A DNA stretch of 64,000 nt, taken from the NCBI RefSeq assembly GCF_024296665.1, contig NZ_CP100762.1, positions 3,224,001-3,288,000 of the forward strand, written 5' to 3'. Below, piece after piece: positions 8,535 to 17,002 of this stretch. Within the stretch, counting starts at the first letter, position 1. Each line of letters begins with the position of its first letter. This DNA comes from Salinilacihabitans rarus. GTDB taxonomy: Archaea; Halobacteriota; Halobacteria; Halobacteriales; Natrialbaceae. The notes beneath the pieces were generated by a model that saw nothing but the letters and a program-made list of their open reading frames with translations, searched no databases and had not been told where the DNA came from. The position numbers and the translations under genes were made by a program.

Positions 8535-9130
8535 GCCGCGTTCGATTCCATTCCGTTGATCATCCGGACGAACTCTTCCAGGTCGGGGAAGGCGTAGATC
8601 TCGGCCTCGATCTGGTAGCTGGGCACCGTCAGGTCCGAGTCGAAAAACAACGCGAGGTCGTCGCTGCCGAGGCTCGCCGTCCGGACGACGACCTCGCTGG
8701 CCTGCGCGTAGACGAGCTGGGGCGCGGCGGTGTCGATCGCCCGGCCGAGGACGTCGGCCCAGCCGTCGATGAAGCCGCTTGCCATCATGTTGCCCATCTC
8801 CTCGACGGCGCTGCGGGCCATCTTGCTCGAGACGTTCGACATGTCGTCGACGACGTCCCGGAGCATGATCGCCGTGATCTTCTTCGCGCTGTCCTCGGGG
8901 AACAACACGAGGATGTGGCCGTGGGGCGGGTCCAGCAGCCGGACGCGGACGCCGACGCGCTTGCCGGGTTCGACGCCCGATTTGATCTCCGCGACGTCGA
9001 CGAAGTTCGTCTTCGTCACCTCCATCTGGGCGTCCTGACCCGTGAGTTTGCTCATGTTGTCCGCGACGCCGTTCGTCCCGACTTTCGCCATCTCGTCTAC
9101 GAAGCTCAGCTTCCGGATGTCGACCATCAT
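8531..9130 (-). CDS. cheC: Single-domain CheC phosphatase-like protein
   Basis: 199 aa. It starts at the double ATG 9130/9127 (MMVDIRKLSF). It has one CheC domain with motif SAVEEMGNMMASGFIDGW, keeping the E-x2-N pair expected for CheY-P phosphatase activity. It is upstream of and overlaps the two-domain cheC, suggesting co-translation. A 151-bp gap separates it from the cheA stop, enough for a second promoter, so cheC-cheC-cheD-cheR may be transcribed both with cheA and on their own. Confidence 0.93.
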   Translation of the reverse strand: MMVDIRKLSFVDEMAKVGTNGVADNMSKLTGQDAQMEVTKTNFVDVAEIKSGVEPGKRVGVRVRLLDPPHGHILVLFPEDSAKKITAIMLRDVVDDMSNVSSKMARSAVEEMGNMMASGFIDGWADVLGRAIDTAAPQLVYAQASEVVVRTASLGSDDLALFFDSDLTVPSYQIEAEIYAFPDLEEFVRMINGMESNAA

Positions 9131-9281
9131 GCTCGTTCGCTCCTCCGTGATCGTGCGTTCTCGTTCGCGGTGTCGTCTCGAGCCGATGCGTTCGTCGCGT
9201 CCGTTCGCGGGGACGACGCGGACGCCGTGTGGATGTGAGTGGGTCGAATCATGGGTGTGTCTCGAAGTAGTACGGATGCGG

Positions 9282-12200
9282 TCATAGTGTCGTTACGTCG
9301 AGGATGGTGACGACCTCGCCCCGGCCGCGGACGGTCGCGCCGCTGAGGCCGGGGATGCCGCCCATGAACCCCTCGAAGGGCTTGACGACGACCTCCCGCT
9401 GGTCGTGGACCTCGTCGCAGCGGAGCGCGATCGGTCGGACGTCGTCGCGGATGCGGACGACCATGCCGACGTCCGCCTCGCCGCCGTCCGTTCCGAGGGC
9501 CTCGTCGAGGTCGACGACGGGAACCTCCTCGCCGTCGTCGCCGACGAAGACCTCCCGGCCGTCGACGCGCTCGACGGCGGTCGAGTCGCCGATGTCCCGG
9601 ACGGCCTTGACCGGGACGCCGAACTCCTCGCCGCCGCTCTCGAGGAACAGGATCTCGTCGATCGCCACGGTCACCGGCAGGGACATCGTCACCGTCGTCC
9701 CCTCGCCGGGTTCGCTGTCGATCTCGATCGACCCGTCGAGGTCCTCGATCGTCCGCTCGACGACGTCCATCCCGACGCCGCGGCCGCTGACGTCGGTGAC
9801 CTCCTCGGCCGTCGACAGCCCGGGGTGGAAGATCAGTTCGTAGGCCTCCGCGTCGTCGAGCGCGTCGGCCTCGTCCTCGTCGAGGACGTCCGCCTCGACG
9901 GCCGCCTCGCGCAGCGCGTCCGGGTCGAGGCCGCGGCCGTCGTCCTCGACGTCGATTGTGACCCGGCCGCGCTCGCGCGCCGCCCGGACGGCGACGGAGC
10001 CCGTCGCCGGCTTGTCGGCGGCCTCGCGCTCCTCGGGCGCTTCGATGCCGTGGTCGACGGCGTTTCGCACGAGGTGGATCAGCGGGTCGCCGATCCGGTC
10101 GAGGATCCCGCGGTCGAGTTCGACGTCCTCGCCGCGCAGGTCGAACTCGACGTCTTTCCCCTGGTCGCGCGCGATGTCGCGGACGACCCGCGGGAGCCGG
10201 TTGGTGACCGACCCCAGCGGGACCAGCCGGACGTCCATCACGGCCTCCTGGAGGTCCGTGGTGATGTCCTCGAGCTGGTCGAGTTCGTCGTCGAGCGTTC
10301 CGTAGTCGGCGCCGGAGTCGACCGCGTAGCGGAGCCTGACGCGGCTCGTGACCAGCCCTTCGACGAGGTTCAGAAGCGAGTCGATCTGTTCGGCGTCGAC
10401 CCGGATCGACCCCGGTCGGTCGTCCTCGTCGTCGCCGGACTCCTCGTCCGGGATCGCCGGCACGTCGACGTCCGGAACCTCCATCTCGGGGACGTCCTCG
10501 TAGACGCGCTCGGCCGCGGCGTCGCCGCCGCTCGCGTCGCCGAAGCCGTCGTCCGTAGCGGCGTCGGCCTCGGCGGTCTCGAGGGCGCCGAGGGCTCCGG
10601 CGTCCGCCTCGAACTCGCCGACGTCGAAGTCGTCGTCCGCCTCCACGTCGAGGTCGCCGAGGTCGTCGTCGTCGAAAGAGTCCTCGAAGTCGTCGTCCGC
10701 GTCGCCGAAGTCGTCGTCCGCGTCGCCGTCGAACCCGTCGAGGTCGTCGTCGAAGTCGGCGGCGGCGCCGCGCTCGAACGCGACCTCGTCCGCGCCGGGG
10801 TCGAACCCGGCGTCGGCAGTCCCGGAGTCGGCGTCGGACTCGAACCCGGCCTCGGGCTCGGCGCCCTCGTCGGTCGGTTCGGGCTCGTCGACGCCCTCCG
10901 CGTCGGCGGAGACGCCGTCGCCGGCCGGTTCGTCGGGCTCGATTGCCCCCTCGTCGACCTCGGAATCCGGCTCGTCGGTCCCGTCGGTCGACTCGTCGCC
11001 GGCCGCCTCATCGACCTCGGCGGTCGATTCGTGGCCGTCGCCCGCCGGTTCGGGTTCGTCGCTCGCTTCGGTCTCGTCTGCCTCGGCCGCGTCCGCGGGC
11101 TCCTCGACCGTCCCGACGGCCTGTTCGTCCGTCGCCCCGTCGTCTCCCGCCGACGTCGAGGAGACGTCGGGTTCGTCGTCCGCGGCCGGTTCGGCCGTCG
11201 CCGCGCCGTCGTCCGACCCTGACGCGGGGGTGGCGACCGACTCGAACGAGAACGTCTCGTCGACCGGGGGGTCCGGTTCGTCCGCGTCGGCCGCGCCGTC
11301 GTCGTCCGCCGGGTCCGGTTCGTCCGCGTCGGCCGCGCCGTCGTCGACCGGGGGGTCCGGTTCGTCCGCGTCGGCCGCGCCGTCGTCGACCGGGGGGTCC
11401 GGTTCGTTCGCGTCGGCCGCGCCGTCGTCGACCGGGGGGTCCGGTTCGTTCGCGTCGGCCGCGCCGTCGTCAACCGAGAGGTCGGGCGACGAGTCGACGG
11501 CGGTCCCGGCGTCGGCGGCGGTCGAGTCGGCGGCTGGCGACGCGTCGGCGTCGCCGCCATCGTCGGGGTCGTCGGCCGCGTCATCGCCGAGAAACGAGCC
11601 GTCGTCGTCGAAGTCGTCGCCGAGGAGTTCGTCCATGCCGACCTCCTCCTCGTCGAACTCGTCGAACTCGAGTTCCTCCAGTTCCTCCTGGAGTTCGTCG
11701 AACTCGACCATCTCGACTTCCTCTTTCAGCTCCGCGAAGACGGCGCTGGCGTCGTCGACCTCGTCGGCCTCCTCGTCGGGTTCGTCGTCCGGCTCGTCGT
11801 CGGCCTCCTCCTCCTCCGTGAGGTCCTCCTCGTCGAGCAGGTCGTCGAACGAGCCGGCCTCGCCCATGTCGTCGAACGCCTCGAGGTCGTCGTCGTCCTC
11901 GACGTCCTCGACCATCGCGTCGAGGTCGTCGAACGCCTCGAACTCGTCGAGCAGTTCGTCGACCGACAGCTCCTCGGCCTCGTCGGGCGAGATGTCGACG
12001 TCGGCGTCGGGCTGGCCGATGGTGATCCCGCCGTCGCGCTCGATGCGGTCGGTGACGCTGACGATCTCGTAGTCGGCGACGGCGTCGATCGGGTCGAACG
12101 CCGCCGCGATGGCGGCCTCGCCGACGGCGCTGCCGAAGACGGCGTCGAACGTCCAGTTGTACTCCTCGTTCTCGATCGCCTCGCGCGAGGGTTCGGTCCC

Positions 12201-12758
12201 GATGAGGTCGAAGGCGTCCGCGAGCGCGTCGGCGACCAGCCTTCCGTTGTTGACCTCCTCGTCCGGCTCGATCGAGAGGCGAGCGAGGAACGCGTCGTGG
12301 TCGTCGTCGGTCGGCGCCTCGAACCGCGCGAGCGTGGCGTCTATCTCGTCGTCGGTCGGCGCGCGGATCGCCGGGGCCTCCGTCGCCTCTTCGAGGTGGT
12401 CCCGGAGCGCCTCGATCGTCGCCGTCGGGTCGGTCCGGATCTCCTCGTGGACCGCGACCTCGTCGACCATCCCTTCGAGTTCGTCGACGGCGTCGAAGAC
12501 GACGTCCATGAGTTCGGGGGTCACCGGCACCCCGCCGGCGCGTACCGCGTCCAGCAGGTCCTCGATCGCGTGTGCGAGGTCGCTCGCCCGCGTCAGCCCC
12601 ATCGCCCCGCAGTTGCCTTTCAGGGTGTGGGCGATGCGGAAGATCTCCTCCATCGCCGCCTCGTCGCCGGGGTCGCGCTCGAGCGCGAGTAGCGCGTTGT
12701 TCAGTTCCGTGATGTTCTCCTCGCTCTCCTGAACGAACTCCGTCCAGTAATCGGTCAT
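9282..12758 (-). CDS. cheA: Chemotaxis histidine kinase CheA with very long acidic linker
   Basis: 1158 aa from ATG 12758 (MTDYWTEFVQESEEN). The HPt domain has the phospho-acceptor His44 in IFRIAHTLKGNCGAMGL. The dimerisation helix begins at IRVDAEQIDSLLNLVEGL. The ATPase has the N-box LIHLVRNAVDHGIEAPEER (about residue 898) and a G-box around DVSGRGVGMD (about 990). A CheW-like domain fills the end. Usual CheA length is about 650-700 aa. Here residues about 290-780 are mostly Asp/Glu/Ala/Pro low-complexity sequence, including a five-copy 14-aa tandem repeat. The kinase receives transducer/CheW input and phosphorylates CheY and CheB. The start overlaps the cheB stop by four bases. Confidence 0.97.
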   Translation of the reverse strand: MTDYWTEFVQESEENITELNNALLALERDPGDEAAMEEIFRIAHTLKGNCGAMGLTRASDLAHAIEDLLDAVRAGGVPVTPELMDVVFDAVDELEGMVDEVAVHEEIRTDPTATIEALRDHLEEATEAPAIRAPTDDEIDATLARFEAPTDDDHDAFLARLSIEPDEEVNNGRLVADALADAFDLIGTEPSREAIENEEYNWTFDAVFGSAVGEAAIAAAFDPIDAVADYEIVSVTDRIERDGGITIGQPDADVDISPDEAEELSVDELLDEFEAFDDLDAMVEDVEDDDDLEAFDDMGEAGSFDDLLDEEDLTEEEEADDEPDDEPDEEADEVDDASAVFAELKEEVEMVEFDELQEELEELEFDEFDEEEVGMDELLGDDFDDDGSFLGDDAADDPDDGGDADASPAADSTAADAGTAVDSSPDLSVDDGAADANEPDPPVDDGAADANEPDPPVDDGAADADEPDPPVDDGAADADEPDPADDDGAADADEPDPPVDETFSFESVATPASGSDDGAATAEPAADDEPDVSSTSAGDDGATDEQAVGTVEEPADAAEADETEASDEPEPAGDGHESTAEVDEAAGDESTDGTDEPDSEVDEGAIEPDEPAGDGVSADAEGVDEPEPTDEGAEPEAGFESDADSGTADAGFDPGADEVAFERGAAADFDDDLDGFDGDADDDFGDADDDFEDSFDDDDLGDLDVEADDDFDVGEFEADAGALGALETAEADAATDDGFGDASGGDAAAERVYEDVPEMEVPDVDVPAIPDEESGDDEDDRPGSIRVDAEQIDSLLNLVEGLVTSRVRLRYAVDSGADYGTLDDELDQLEDITTDLQEAVMDVRLVPLGSVTNRLPRVVRDIARDQGKDVEFDLRGEDVELDRGILDRIGDPLIHLVRNAVDHGIEAPEEREAADKPATGSVAVRAARERGRVTIDVEDDGRGLDPDALREAAVEADVLDEDEADALDDAEAYELIFHPGLSTAEEVTDVSGRGVGMDVVERTIEDLDGSIEIDSEPGEGTTVTMSLPVTVAIDEILFLESGGEEFGVPVKAVRDIGDSTAVERVDGREVFVGDDGEEVPVVDLDEALGTDGGEADVGMVVRIRDDVRPIALRCDEVHDQREVVVKPFEGFMGGIPGLSGATVRGRGEVVTILDVTTL
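11271..11480. repeat. Five tandem 42-bp repeats inside cheA
   Basis: The plus-strand word GTCCGGTTCG recurs at 11271, 11313, 11355, 11397 and 11439, an exact 42-bp period. In the CheA frame each unit encodes 14 residues of the form VDDGAADA(N/D)EPDPP, at about residues 427-496. Differences are single bases (N/D changes, one unit with SS/DD). The period is a multiple of three, so copy number can change without a frameshift. Confidence 0.95.
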
Positions 12759-13873
12759 CGTTCTCCCTCCGTGTCGAACGCGTCGACGATGCTCTCGGCG
12801 ACCCCCTCGGCGGGGACGACCTCGTCGACGCGACCGGTCTCGATGGCTTTCGCCGGAATGCCGAAGACCGGGCTCGTCCGCTCGTCCTGGGCGATGGTCC
12901 GGCCGCCGGCCTCCTTGACGGCCTCGATCCCCGCCGCGCCGTCGCGGCCCATCCCCGAGAGGACGACCCCGCACAGCGGGTCCGACACCCGCTCGGCCGC
13001 CGTCCGCATCGTCACGTCGATCGCCGGGCGAACCCCGTGGATCCGCTCGCCGTCTTCGAGGCCGACCCGGACGCGGCCGCCGACGTTGTTCCGCACCGCG
13101 AGGTGGTAGCCCCCGCGGGCGACCAGCGCCTCGCCGGGGCCGATCCGGTCGCCGTCGCGGGCCTCGCGCACCTCGTACTCGCTGATCGCGTCGAGTCGCT
13201 CGGCGAACCGCGCGGTGAACTCCGAGGGCATGTGCTGGACGACGAGCAGTTTCGCCCCGAGGTCGGCCGGCAGCGTCGCGACCAGTCGCTCGACGATCCG
13301 CGGCCCGCCCGTCGACGCGCCGACGACGACCGTCGGGTCCCCGCTGGGTTCGCCGTCGAGCGCGACGGTCTCGGCGTCGCCTTCCCGCGCGACCGTGCCG
13401 GCGACCCCTCGCCGGTCCGCGGTCTCGGCGGCGACGCCGGCCGCGTGGGCCGCCGCCGTCGTGCGTGCAAGCGCCAGCGAGGAGATACTCGCGGCCGCGA
13501 GGTCGTCGACCTTCTCGACGACCGCCGCCGCGAAGTCGTCGATGTCCCGGCCGTCGGTGTTCGCCTTGGGGAGGAAGTCGACGGCCCCGCGCTCCAGCGC
13601 GTCGAGGGTGGCCTCCGCGCCGTCTGCGGTGTCGGCGCTGAGCATCAGCACGGGCGTCGGGGCCGCGGACATGATCCGTGCGACCGCCTCGATGCCGCTC
13701 ATCCCGGGCATCTCGACGTCCATGGTCACGACGTCGGGGTCGTGTTCGTCGACCGCCTCGACCGCCGTGGCGCCGTCGGCGGCGGTCACGACGTCGTAGC
13801 CGGCGTTCGTGAGCGCGTCGTCGACGACCCGGCGGATGAACCGCGAGTCGTCGACGACGAGTACGCGCGTCAT
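12755..13873 (-). CDS. cheB: Protein-glutamate methylesterase CheB
   Basis: 372 aa from ATG 13873, which overlaps the cheY stop (ATGA). The receiver domain at the N-terminus has VVDDSRF and phospho-acceptor Asp52 in VVTMDVEMPGMSG. An Ala/Asp-rich linker leads to the methylesterase domain with the catalytic Ser in VVGASTGGPRIV, His in VVQHMPSEFT and Asp in LSGMGRDGAAG. It demethylates or deamidates transducers when phosphorylated by CheA. Length and order cheY-cheB-cheA match the usual haloarchaeal che operon. Confidence 0.97.
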   Translation of the reverse strand: MTRVLVVDDSRFIRRVVDDALTNAGYDVVTAADGATAVEAVDEHDPDVVTMDVEMPGMSGIEAVARIMSAAPTPVLMLSADTADGAEATLDALERGAVDFLPKANTDGRDIDDFAAAVVEKVDDLAAASISSLALARTTAAAHAAGVAAETADRRGVAGTVAREGDAETVALDGEPSGDPTVVVGASTGGPRIVERLVATLPADLGAKLLVVQHMPSEFTARFAERLDAISEYEVREARDGDRIGPGEALVARGGYHLAVRNNVGGRVRVGLEDGERIHGVRPAIDVTMRTAAERVSDPLCGVVLSGMGRDGAAGIEAVKEAGGRTIAQDERTSPVFGIPAKAIETGRVDEVVPAEGVAESIVDAFDTEGER

Positions 13874-14232
13874 GCGGGAACGACGTCTGCCAGGGCCTTC
13901 CGAACGCTGGGTTCTTCGAACGGCTTCGTGACGTATCCGTCCGCACCGGCTTTCACGGCCAGTTTCATCTTCTCGCGCTGGCCGACGCTCGTACACATGA
14001 TGACCCGCGAACCGGGATCGAGTTTCTTGATCGCCGCGGTCGCCTTGATGCCGTTGCACTTCGGCATCACGATGTCCATCATGACGATGTCGGGCCGGTG
14101 TTCCTTGTACAGCTTAACGGCCTCGGCGCCGTTGGCCGCCTCCCCGACGATATCGTACTCCTCTTCGAGAATCTGTCGGAGGAGGTTCCGCATAAAATGT
14201 GAGTCGTCTACGATGAGGACCCCTGTCGACAT
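13870..14232 (-). CDS. cheY: Chemotaxis response regulator CheY
   Basis: 120 aa, a receiver domain only. The acidic pocket is VDDSHFM, the phospho-acceptor is Asp53 (IVMMDIVMP), the switch Thr is in MCTSVGQ and the conserved Lys in YVTKPFEEP. It is the first gene of the operon; a TATA-like box lies about 40 bp upstream of the ATG and a perfect 8-4-8 inverted repeat just beyond it. Phosphorylated CheY acts on the archaellum switch. No archaellin genes are in the window. Confidence 0.97.
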   Translation of the reverse strand: MSTGVLIVDDSHFMRNLLRQILEEEYDIVGEAANGAEAVKLYKEHRPDIVMMDIVMPKCNGIKATAAIKKLDPGSRVIMCTSVGQREKMKLAVKAGADGYVTKPFEEPSVRKALADVVPA

Positions 14233-14269
14233 TCAGTTGTACACCAAGGTTCGATACCGATACGACTAC

Positions 14270-14306
14270 CATAAATGCTGTCTCTCGGTTATCAGACGTG
14301 ATAACC
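14270..14306 (-). promoter_or_regulatory. cheY operon promoter with palindromic operator candidate
   Basis: On the minus strand CATTTATGG (about 14270-14277) sits about 40 bp before the cheY start, suitable for an archaeal TATA box with a short leader. Immediately upstream, GGTTATCA at 14287-14294 and TGATAACC at 14299-14306 form a perfect palindrome with a 4-nt spacer. The position overlaps or abuts the BRE/upstream activator zone, so a dimeric regulator is likely. This is inferred from position and symmetry only. Confidence 0.6.
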
Positions 14307-14342
14307 AACGAACTCGACGCCGGCTCTCGATCCGACCGCCGC

Positions 14343-14918
14343 TCAGGCCGGCCGCCCGGCGGCCAGCAATAACCGGTCGACGTCGACCAGCGGGGTGACC
14401 TCGACGACGATCCGCCCCGCGTCGGTCCCGTCCGCTCGCTCCCGCTCGACCAGTCCGACGACCAGCGGGTGTTCGAGCGCGCCGCCGGCGACGTCCGCCG
14501 CCACCTCGTCGGGGTCGCGGACGTCGCTTTCCGGAACGGACTCGACGCCGCGGACCTCGTCGACGATCATCGCCGCCGGCTGGCGGTCGGTCGGCCGGTC
14601 GAAGACGACGAGGCGGGGTTCGTCGCTCGGCGCCGCCTCGGCCGGGAACAGTTCCCGGGGCTCGATCACCGCGGTGATCTCCCCGCGGAGGTCGACCACG
14701 CCCGTAATCGCCTCCGGCGAGCGGGGGACGCGCGTCGGCGACGTCGGCGGGTCGACGATCGTCTTCACCTCGTCGACGGACACCGCGAGCCGTCGCTCGC
14801 CGATCGAGAAGAACAGGAAGCGTTCGAGTTCCTCCTCCGGTTCGTCGTCCCCCTCTCGTTGCTCCTCGGAGTCGTCGATGTCGATCCCGAGGAGTTTCTC
14901 GGGAAGGTCCGCGGACAT
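14343..14918 (-). CDS. cheW: Chemotaxis coupling protein CheW
   Basis: 191 aa. The CheW fold is seen from FLFFSIGERRLAVSVDEVKTI through the conserved GVVDLRGEITAVIEPRELF segment. It links transducers to CheA. The N-terminal 35 residues are an acidic extension. It lies 110 bp upstream of cheY with the promoter/palindrome between, so cheW and the cheYBA operon are probably separate transcripts in the same direction, although read-through is possible. Slightly longer than bacterial CheW because of the extension. Confidence 0.95.
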   Translation of the reverse strand: MSADLPEKLLGIDIDDSEEQREGDDEPEEELERFLFFSIGERRLAVSVDEVKTIVDPPTSPTRVPRSPEAITGVVDLRGEITAVIEPRELFPAEAAPSDEPRLVVFDRPTDRQPAAMIVDEVRGVESVPESDVRDPDEVAADVAGGALEHPLVVGLVERERADGTDAGRIVVEVTPLVDVDRLLLAAGRPA

Positions 14919-14970
14919 GTTCTCAGCTGAGTATCTCAGCCCTCGGATAAAACGTTGACCCCCGGCTCGC

Positions 14971-15744
14971 TCAGCCGAACCCCGGCGGCCCCCGGTCGGA
15001 GTCGTCCTCGATCTCGACGTCGAGGCCCATCTCCTCGCGTCGCCGCCGCAGGCGCAGGATCTGGCGGTAGTAGTAGGCGATCCCGGCGCCGCCGAGGGTG
15101 AGCGCGACGGCGATCAGGCCGGCGAACAGCCTGAGGTCCCGTGTGGCGTAGTACTGCAGGGTGATCGTCGAGTCGACGTGCTCCCACGCCAGTCGCTCGC
15201 GGTCGTCGACGACCTCCCGCTCGTAGCCGCCGGGGCTCGCGTCGCCGATCAGGAAGTTCGAGGTCCGATAGCCCGCCGGGAGGGTCACCTCGTAGGAGCC
15301 CTCGACGTACGCCGGCAGCTGGAACGTCTTCCCGTCGGCGGGGCCGGAGAACGCGAGCGTCCCGTTGCCGTCCGGGACGCGGACCTCGGTGGCCGACCGG
15401 CTCCGATCGATCTCGAGTTGCGAGCCGGTCAGTTCGGTCCCGTTCGGGTGCCAGTAGCGGACGGCGCGGATATCGAGGGGCTCGTCGCGGAAGAAACCCG
15501 ACCGGTACAGCGACAGCTCCTCGGTGTCGTTGAGGTCGTAGACCGCCCGGAACTCCCCGCTGCTCAGGAGGCCGCCGCTCTCGACGTCGACGACGACGTC
15601 GGCGTCACGCTCCCTGAGGTCGGCGTAGTCGGCCTCGCTGTCGAGTTCCTCGTCGGGAATGTCGCCGTCGAATAACGCGGCACAGCCGGCGCTGGTCACG
15701 AGCAGGGCGGCCACGACCGTCGCGAGGGCGAGTCGACGATTCAT
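14971..15744 (-). CDS. DUF5803-type lipoprotein with C-terminal membrane helix
   Basis: 257 aa. The signal peptide ends in a lipobox (LLVTSAGCAALF, Cys at about residue 21). An external beta-rich domain follows, then one membrane helix near residues 208-230 (FAGLIAVALTLGGAGIAYYY) and a basic-then-acidic cytoplasmic tail. The architecture matches the haloarchaeal DUF5803 family, of unknown function. It lies four bases after (in transcription order) the DUF2110 gene and is probably co-transcribed with tfe-DUF2110. Confidence 0.8.
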   Translation of the reverse strand: MNRRLALATVVAALLVTSAGCAALFDGDIPDEELDSEADYADLRERDADVVVDVESGGLLSSGEFRAVYDLNDTEELSLYRSGFFRDEPLDIRAVRYWHPNGTELTGSQLEIDRSRSATEVRVPDGNGTLAFSGPADGKTFQLPAYVEGSYEVTLPAGYRTSNFLIGDASPGGYEREVVDDRERLAWEHVDSTITLQYYATRDLRLFAGLIAVALTLGGAGIAYYYRQILRLRRRREEMGLDVEIEDDSDRGPPGFG

Positions 15745-15748
15745 ACGG

Positions 15749-16423
15749 TCAGGGGACGACGGCGCGCAGTTCCGCCGGGAGGTACTCGCCGACGCTGGCG
15801 ATCAGCCCCGGCGGGTCGGTGTCCTCGGTACAGATCACGCTCTGTTCGAGCAGGCCGAGTCGCTCGACGGTGACGTAGTCGCGGGCGTGGCCGGCGCGGT
15901 TGAGCGTCGCGCGCACCTCCGCGCGGGTCGCGCTGTTGACGTTCAGTCGGCCGTTCCCGCGGGACCACTCGTAGAGCCGGTCGCGCTCCTCGTCGGCCAG
16001 CCGGGCGGGCTCGTCCTCCCCGCCCCGGACGAACCGCAACGGCAGGTGCTGGACGAGGCCGAACCGCTCGCGGATCTGGGCCGGGGAGCCCGGGCCGAGG
16101 CCGAGTTCGTCCGCCGGGATCCGGACCGGCTCCCCGGCGTCGAGGGTGAACCCCTCCTCGTCCCACGATTCGAGGGTCCCGACGTAGGTCTCGCCCGGTT
16201 CGAGGTCGGGGACGACCTCGCCCCACTCCTCGCGGAGGACGTTGCGGGCGACGACGGCGTCCTCGCCTTCGACCGTCACCGACGGGAAGTCGTCGTGGCG
16301 GACCCCGACCTCGTAGTCGACGTCGAGGTCGCCGACGGCGTTGTCGACCAGCGAGCGCAGCGAGTTCAGCGCCCGCTCGCGGGCCTCGCCCTCGACGTAC
16401 AGTTTCGTCGCGAGTACGACCAT
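15749..16423 (-). CDS. DUF2110 family protein
   Basis: 224 aa from ATG 16423, which overlaps the tfe stop (TGATG). The N-terminal half resembles a ferredoxin-like fold; the middle has an S1/OB-like strand set (GETYVGTLESWDEEGFTLD). DUF2110 is an archaeal family repeatedly found directly after tfe, suggesting a role with transcription or RNA. No catalytic residues recognised. Confidence 0.85.
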   Translation of the reverse strand: MVVLATKLYVEGEARERALNSLRSLVDNAVGDLDVDYEVGVRHDDFPSVTVEGEDAVVARNVLREEWGEVVPDLEPGETYVGTLESWDEEGFTLDAGEPVRIPADELGLGPGSPAQIRERFGLVQHLPLRFVRGGEDEPARLADEERDRLYEWSRGNGRLNVNSATRAEVRATLNRAGHARDYVTVERLGLLEQSVICTEDTDPPGLIASVGEYLPAELRAVVP

Positions 16424-16941
16424 CAGACGTCGATGTTGAGTTCGTCCTCGAGCTCGGCGATGCGCTCCTCCATCGCGTCGACGAGCCGGTCGTTGTCCAT
16501 CGATTCCAGCGGCGAGCCACACTCGGGACACTCGAAGCCGAAGTCCATCGCCTCCCCGAACTCGAAGCGGATCGAGCAGATCTCACAGAGGTAGAACTCG
16601 TGGGTGCGCTCGTACTCCTGGCGCTCCTCGAGGGCCTCGTGGAGCCGGTACATCTCCTCTTCGAGGTTCTCCGGGATGTTGTCGTACTCGAACGTCCAGA
16701 GATACGTGAGCCAGCCCGAGTCCTCGTCGCGCAGCCGTCGGTAGCTCGCCAGATCGTTCTCGTAGAGGATAAACAGCGCCCGACGGACGTCGTTGAGTTC
16801 GAGGTCGAGTTCCTCCGCGAGTTCCTCGTCGGTCACCTCGCCGTCCGGCGGTGCCGCCGCGACGGGCATCCCCTTGGGACCGACCAGCTCGTGTAAGTAC
16901 TTCTGGATGACCGGGTCCTCGAGCAGGTCCTCAAAAGCCAT
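16423..16941 (-). CDS. tfe: Transcription initiation factor TFE (alpha subunit)
   Basis: 172 aa from ATG 16941 (MAFEDLLEDPVIQKYL). The N-terminal winged helix includes EVTDEELAEELDLELNDVRR. A coiled linker follows, then a zinc ribbon (CEICSIRFEF ... FECPECGSPL). TFE stabilises the open promoter complex with TBP, TFB and RNA polymerase. An in-frame ATG nine codons upstream is disfavoured because the family starts with this helix. It is first in a probable tfe-DUF2110-DUF5803 operon. Confidence 0.96.
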   Translation of the reverse strand: MAFEDLLEDPVIQKYLHELVGPKGMPVAAAPPDGEVTDEELAEELDLELNDVRRALFILYENDLASYRRLRDEDSGWLTYLWTFEYDNIPENLEEEMYRLHEALEERQEYERTHEFYLCEICSIRFEFGEAMDFGFECPECGSPLESMDNDRLVDAMEERIAELEDELNIDV

Positions 16942-17002
16942 TAACTGTCCGTAAGGCCATGCGGCCATTAAGTCTTGTCAACCGTTTCGGCCGCTCGCCC
17001 GC

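Noticed and set aside
9405-11222. 605-codon plus-strand open frame opposite cheA
   Set aside because: Val/Asp/Arg/Leu mirror of the acidic CheA codons; the minus-strand frame carries all kinase motifs.
11271-11480. CRISPR-like array
   Set aside because: The repeats are directly tandem without spacers and lie in frame inside cheA.
12759-13946. Upstream extension of the cheA frame beyond 12758
   Set aside because: It reads through cheB in a wrong frame with Arg-rich nonsense; the HPt domain begins at the ATG 12758.
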